Of a stretch of DNA of 43,796 nucleotides, positions 41,572-43,796 are shown in pieces. Source of the DNA: JALYUM01 sp036688685 (lineage in GTDB: Bacteria; Pseudomonadota; Gammaproteobacteria; Burkholderiales; Burkholderiaceae_D); contig NZ_JAQQPS010000035.1 in assembly GCF_036688685.1 (NCBI RefSeq), positions 1-43,796 of the forward strand, read 5' to 3'. The position numbers were made by a program, and so were the translations under genes. The notes beneath the pieces were generated by a model that made no database searches, was not told the DNA's origin, and saw nothing but the letters and a program-made list of their open reading frames with translations. Each line of letters begins with the position of its first letter. Position 1 is the first letter of the stretch.

Positions 41572-41578
41572 TGCACTA

Positions 41579-41584
41579 TTCCTT
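41579..41584 (-). promoter_or_regulatory. Ribosome binding site deciding the giant gene's start
   Basis: AAGGAA lies 7 nt before the ATG of MVAIV. No comparable site precedes the in-frame ATG at 41649. Confidence 0.7.
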
Positions 41585-41590
41585 GTCTGG

Positions 41591-41610
41591 ATGCCTGCCA
41601 ACGCAGGCAT
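41591..41610. repeat. REP-like hairpin in the giant gene's leader
   Basis: ATGCCTGC and GCAGGCAT form a perfect 8-bp stem around a 4-nt loop, followed on the transcribed strand by ATCCAGAC. It resembles the widespread proteobacterial dispersed repeats whose translation gives IPAKAGIQ-like peptides (here MPALAGIQ). It ends only a few bases before the ribosome binding site. Confidence 0.65.
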
Positions 41611-41879
41611 GTGAGAATTCGAGTGCCGACGTGGGCCAAAAGGCGCCATTCATCGGCTTCGACAAGGCATCCGTGCTTTTCTGGAATTGTTTAGGTGTGG
41701 AAAGAAAATAGTGGGAAATCAGGCCTTACTGTGCACGCTGAGGCTGGCAGCCGAATTCCTTTACCAGCTAAATTGCGCGAGGTAGTACATGAGAACCGCG
41801 ATTCTGTGCAATAAGCGCATCGATATTCGCGCAGCCACGCATGTATCCTCCCCTCGGATCACTCGCTAGCTGACTACGA
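41611..41879. other. Intergenic leader upstream of the giant gene
   Basis: This stretch between the insertion-element remnant and the REP-like hairpin should hold the promoter of the giant gene. I see no convincing sigma-70 pair; TTGCAC with TACTAC at 18 nt is the best and is weak. No RNA gene or coding frame was recognised. Confidence 0.4.
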
Positions 41880-41900
41880 CCACCTCGTCAGACACAACTC
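41880..41900 (+). repeat. Left terminal inverted repeat of IS4-family remnant
   Basis: It reads CCACCTCGT, then CAG, then ACACAACTC. It overlaps the transposase stop codon (TGA at 41888-41890). Confidence 0.8.
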
Positions 41901-42490
41901 TTGAGCGCGCCCATTTCACGTAACGTGCGTATCGTTTCCGCCGCCACATGAACATCCTTCAATCCAAGCCAGATTGTTTTGACGCCGGGCTCGCCATCGC
42001 TCTTGCATGCGAGGAAGCCGCCGATGCAGGCGAGTTGGCGCAGAACGTCGTGCAGACCTGGCTTGTCCGGAGGTGTTTTTTTCGCAGCAGGCAGGCCGCT
42101 CGATTTCCCAGCGCGCGCGGTACCAGTCGGTCGGCTCGACGCCATCCGGCGCATCGTACGCGCCTTCAGCCCATGCCGCGCGGGGGTTGATAGCTCAACG
42201 AACCGAGGCCGAACGCGCCTTGGCCATTGAAATCGAGTTCGGTCGTGTCCTGCAGGCACAGCACCAGCGGCAGCGCGGCCATGCGCTGCGCGGTTTGCTG
42301 CCAATGTGGCGCCATGATCGCCTGCCAGTCGACGCTGTCGTTGTCGAAGAAGCGGTACGCCGCCATTGTTTCGCCCCAAGCCTTGGCAGGCATTCGGCAC
42401 GCTCGCCGTCGGGTCAGCCGCAAATCGTTCCGTCAAGATCTTCGCTCGTTTGTTCAGGCGCGCATCGCCTGGGTCGAGTTGTTCAAATTC
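41888..42490 (-). pseudogene. IS4-family (Tn5-like) transposase remnant
   Basis: Three pieces in different frames are recognisable. The N-terminal part has DARLNKRAKILTERFAADP and, after a frameshift, WGETMAAYRFFDNDSVDWQ and LCLQDTTELDFNGQ, which holds the first catalytic Asp. A short piece, DWYRARWEIE, carries the Y-(2)-R-(3)-E signature with the catalytic Glu. The C-terminal part has GGFLACKSDGEPGVKTIWLG and ends in ALKSCV. The section with the second catalytic Asp is deleted after SYQPPRGM. The gene is dead. Confidence 0.88.
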
Positions 42491-42630
42491 CGTCCCGGTT
42501 CAAGGTGCTGGCTCTGTCGCCAATTCGTCCACGCAAAAGACGAGCGTAAGCCTGAATCGCGGCGCGTTTACAAGGGCGCGTCAAGCCATTCAATGTCAAC
42601 GCGTTTTCAGGCCCGCTGGGCGGTGCGCCG

Positions 42631-42651
42631 GAGTTGTGTATAACGAGGTGG
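42631..42651 (-). repeat. Right terminal inverted repeat of IS4-family remnant
   Basis: On the minus strand it reads CCACCTCGT, then TAT, then ACACAACTC, matching the left end at 19 of 21 positions. The TTATACACAA core resembles the outer end of IS50. Confidence 0.8.
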
Positions 42652-42653
42652 TG

Positions 42654-43652
42654 TTAACCCGGTGCGGCCCGCAGGAAGCGGCCGATCAAATTCAGAATGC
42701 TGGTTTCGTGCGCGTCCGCTGTGGCATAGGGAAAGTTTTGCTCAGCTGAGGTGGCAATGGCCAGATTCAGCTTCGGCACGATTAGTGCGAATTGGCCACC
42801 ATAACCCCAAGCCAGATTGACCGAAAATCCCGCCATGGTCCCACTCCACCACAAATTACCATAGCCGATATTTTCCAGCGCGCCAGAATCACCCAGCTTT
42901 GTCACGTGGGGAGCATGACTGTCTGCCAGCCAGCTTGCTGGAACGATGGAACGGCCTTGCCATTGCCCCGCTTGCAACGCCATCCAAGCCAGTTTCATCA
43001 CGTCGCGGGTACGTAACTGCAGACCGAAAGAGCCGTGCACCGTACCCACAGCATCGCGTGACCAAGCGCTGCGGCGAATACCAAGTGGCTCAAACAGCTT
43101 GGTGGTCGCTAGCGCCAATTCATCCATCCCACACGCATCACGAAGGATCGGCGACATGAGGTGGGAGGAGGCGGTCGTATAGTTCCAACGCGTACCACGA
43201 CCTCTCCCGTCTGACGGCAACGCCAGCGCAAACGCAGTCAGGTCCGAAGCACCGGTAGCATCGTACTGGCGGGTCGGCTCATTCCATTCCTGGCCGCCGC
43301 GCATGTCAAGTAATTGCTGTAGCGAAATCCCGGCGGCGTAAGCGTTGGGTGTCTTGGCCAGCTCATTTGGTAGCAGCTTGGAAAGGGTATCTGTCGTGCT
43401 GGCGATTTTGCCTTCGGCCAGAGCCTGTCCAATCAGCATGCTGCTGACGGTCTTGGTGACGGAGGCAACGCCGCGCAGGTCCGATGATTTCGCGCCGCCG
43501 TAATAGCGCTCCCCAATCAACTGGCCATTGCGCACGACCAACATACTATACAGAAACGGATTTGCTGCGCCATCATCGAGCAGGGCTTGCATCGAGGTAG
43601 CAGAAATACCTTGGCTAGCTGGGGTGGCTATGGGCCAATCGTCTGCTTCCAC
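42654..43652 (-). CDS. Serine hydrolase (class C beta-lactamase-like), signal peptide lost
   Basis: This 332-residue product belongs to the beta-lactamase/penicillin-binding serine hydrolase family. Ser64-Val-Thr-Lys67 is the SxxK nucleophile motif, Tyr158-Thr-Thr is the YxN-type motif, and WGYGGQ near the C-terminus replaces the KTG/HxG motif. MLVVRNGQLIGERYYGG at the N-terminus is also typical. It starts at a GTG without a ribosome binding site. The in-frame sequence upstream reads QLGSCGGGNGSGND, a lipobox (LGSC, Cys codon at 43707-43709) with linker, but no hydrophobic signal peptide precedes it and an in-frame TGA lies at 43737-43739. It was therefore probably an exported lipoprotein that has lost its 5' end, and may be silent. 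Its stop is next to the IS4 remnant. The exact substrate is unknown. Confidence 0.85.
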   Translation of the reverse strand: MEADDWPIATPASQGISATSMQALLDDGAANPFLYSMLVVRNGQLIGERYYGGAKSSDLRGVASVTKTVSSMLIGQALAEGKIASTTDTLSKLLPNELAKTPNAYAAGISLQQLLDMRGGQEWNEPTRQYDATGASDLTAFALALPSDGRGRGTRWNYTTASSHLMSPILRDACGMDELALATTKLFEPLGIRRSAWSRDAVGTVHGSFGLQLRTRDVMKLAWMALQAGQWQGRSIVPASWLADSHAPHVTKLGDSGALENIGYGNLWWSGTMAGFSVNLAWGYGGQFALIVPKLNLAIATSAEQNFPYATADAHETSILNLIGRFLRAAPG

Positions 43653-43796
43653 CGTTGTCGGGATAGGATTTCCGGTACGGTCATTCCCGCTGCCATTTCC
43701 CCCACCGCAGGAGCCTAACTGTTTAGTTTCGTGTGATCATATTCCTCGTCGCAGCATGGCGTTGTTCCGCGCCAAAGCCGTGCTTGACGAGTTGAT

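Larger units (their letters stand above)
41880..42651 (-). mobile_element. Internally deleted IS4-family element (772 bp)
   Basis: The remnant is bounded by 21-bp inverted repeats that match at 19 positions, and contains a broken IS4/Tn5-like transposase. A full element would be about 1.4-1.5 kb, so roughly half is gone, while both ends remain. No target duplication is seen: the 9 bases outside each end (TGACTACGA and TGTTAACCC) differ. The right end is 2 bp from the stop codon of the serine hydrolase gene. With both ends intact it could still be moved by a transposase acting in trans. Confidence 0.82.

Noticed and set aside
4783..41571. RTX nonapeptide repeats marking type I secretion
   Set aside because: No GGxGxDxxx arrays were seen in the C-terminal region; D-x-DGD loops belong to Ig/cadherin repeats.
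41572..41649. The in-frame ATG at 41649 as start of the giant protein
   Set aside because: It has no ribosome binding site, and the extra 26 residues translate the REP-like hairpin (MPALAGIQ). The ATG at 41571 has AAGGAA 7 nt upstream and gives the conserved-looking MVAIV start.
41871..42660. Target site duplication around the IS4-family remnant
   Set aside because: The 9 bases outside the two ends (TGACTACGA and TGTTAACCC) do not match.
1..43796. CRISPR arrays, tRNA or rRNA genes
   Set aside because: No short regularly spaced repeats and no recognisable tRNA or rRNA sequence were seen on either strand.

Overview
All genes here lie on the minus strand, so the window is transcribed from right to left. 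GC is high in the largest gene. The N-terminus (MVAIV...GLGLNL) together with YD, CARDB and Ig-like repeats suggests a betaproteobacterium of the Oxalobacteraceae type (Massilia, Duganella or Janthinobacterium relatives). That placement is inference from protein style; no taxonomic marker gene is present.

In transcription order: (1) a serine hydrolase of the beta-lactamase/penicillin-binding type whose lipoprotein signal peptide is missing; (2) a 772-bp internally deleted IS4-family element with 21-bp terminal inverted repeats that I can align; (3) a leader of about 300 bp with a REP-like hairpin just before the ribosome binding site; (4) one uninterrupted reading frame for a protein of about 12,260 residues, filling 84% of the window; (5) a gene of unknown family that sits where an immunity gene would be; (6) a DcrB-like plus Sel1-repeat gene; (7) a second, diverged copy of the cassette, made of a decayed copy of the last ~390 codons of the giant gene, a second immunity-like gene and a second DcrB/Sel1 gene that runs off the window.

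The giant protein has no Sec signal peptide. Its order is: conserved N-terminus; YD (Rhs-type) repeats split by two cadherin-like Ig domains; about 20 pre-peptidase-type beta repeats; 17 CARDB-like repeats; mixed Ig, IPT and beta-propeller regions with one helical island; nine He_PIG/CADG-type repeats; a stray YD fragment; a dockerin-like calcium module; a membrane-like hydrophobic stretch; a second propeller; a helical, partly hydrophobic segment; a PD-(D/E)XK-like nuclease motif; a metzincin-like HExxH motif whose usual third zinc ligand is changed; seven cadherin-like repeats; and a C-terminal pair of lectin-like/Ig units with a short conserved helical tail.

My reading is that this is a giant secreted polymorphic-toxin or contact-effector system. 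Its toxin-like core is buried about 1,800 residues before the C-terminus rather than at the tip. The tail, immunity-like gene and DcrB/Sel1 gene form a cassette that has been tandemly duplicated and has since diverged and partly decayed. The nuclease activity, the immunity role and the secretion route are inferences. No secretion-system gene, tRNA, rRNA or CRISPR array was seen.
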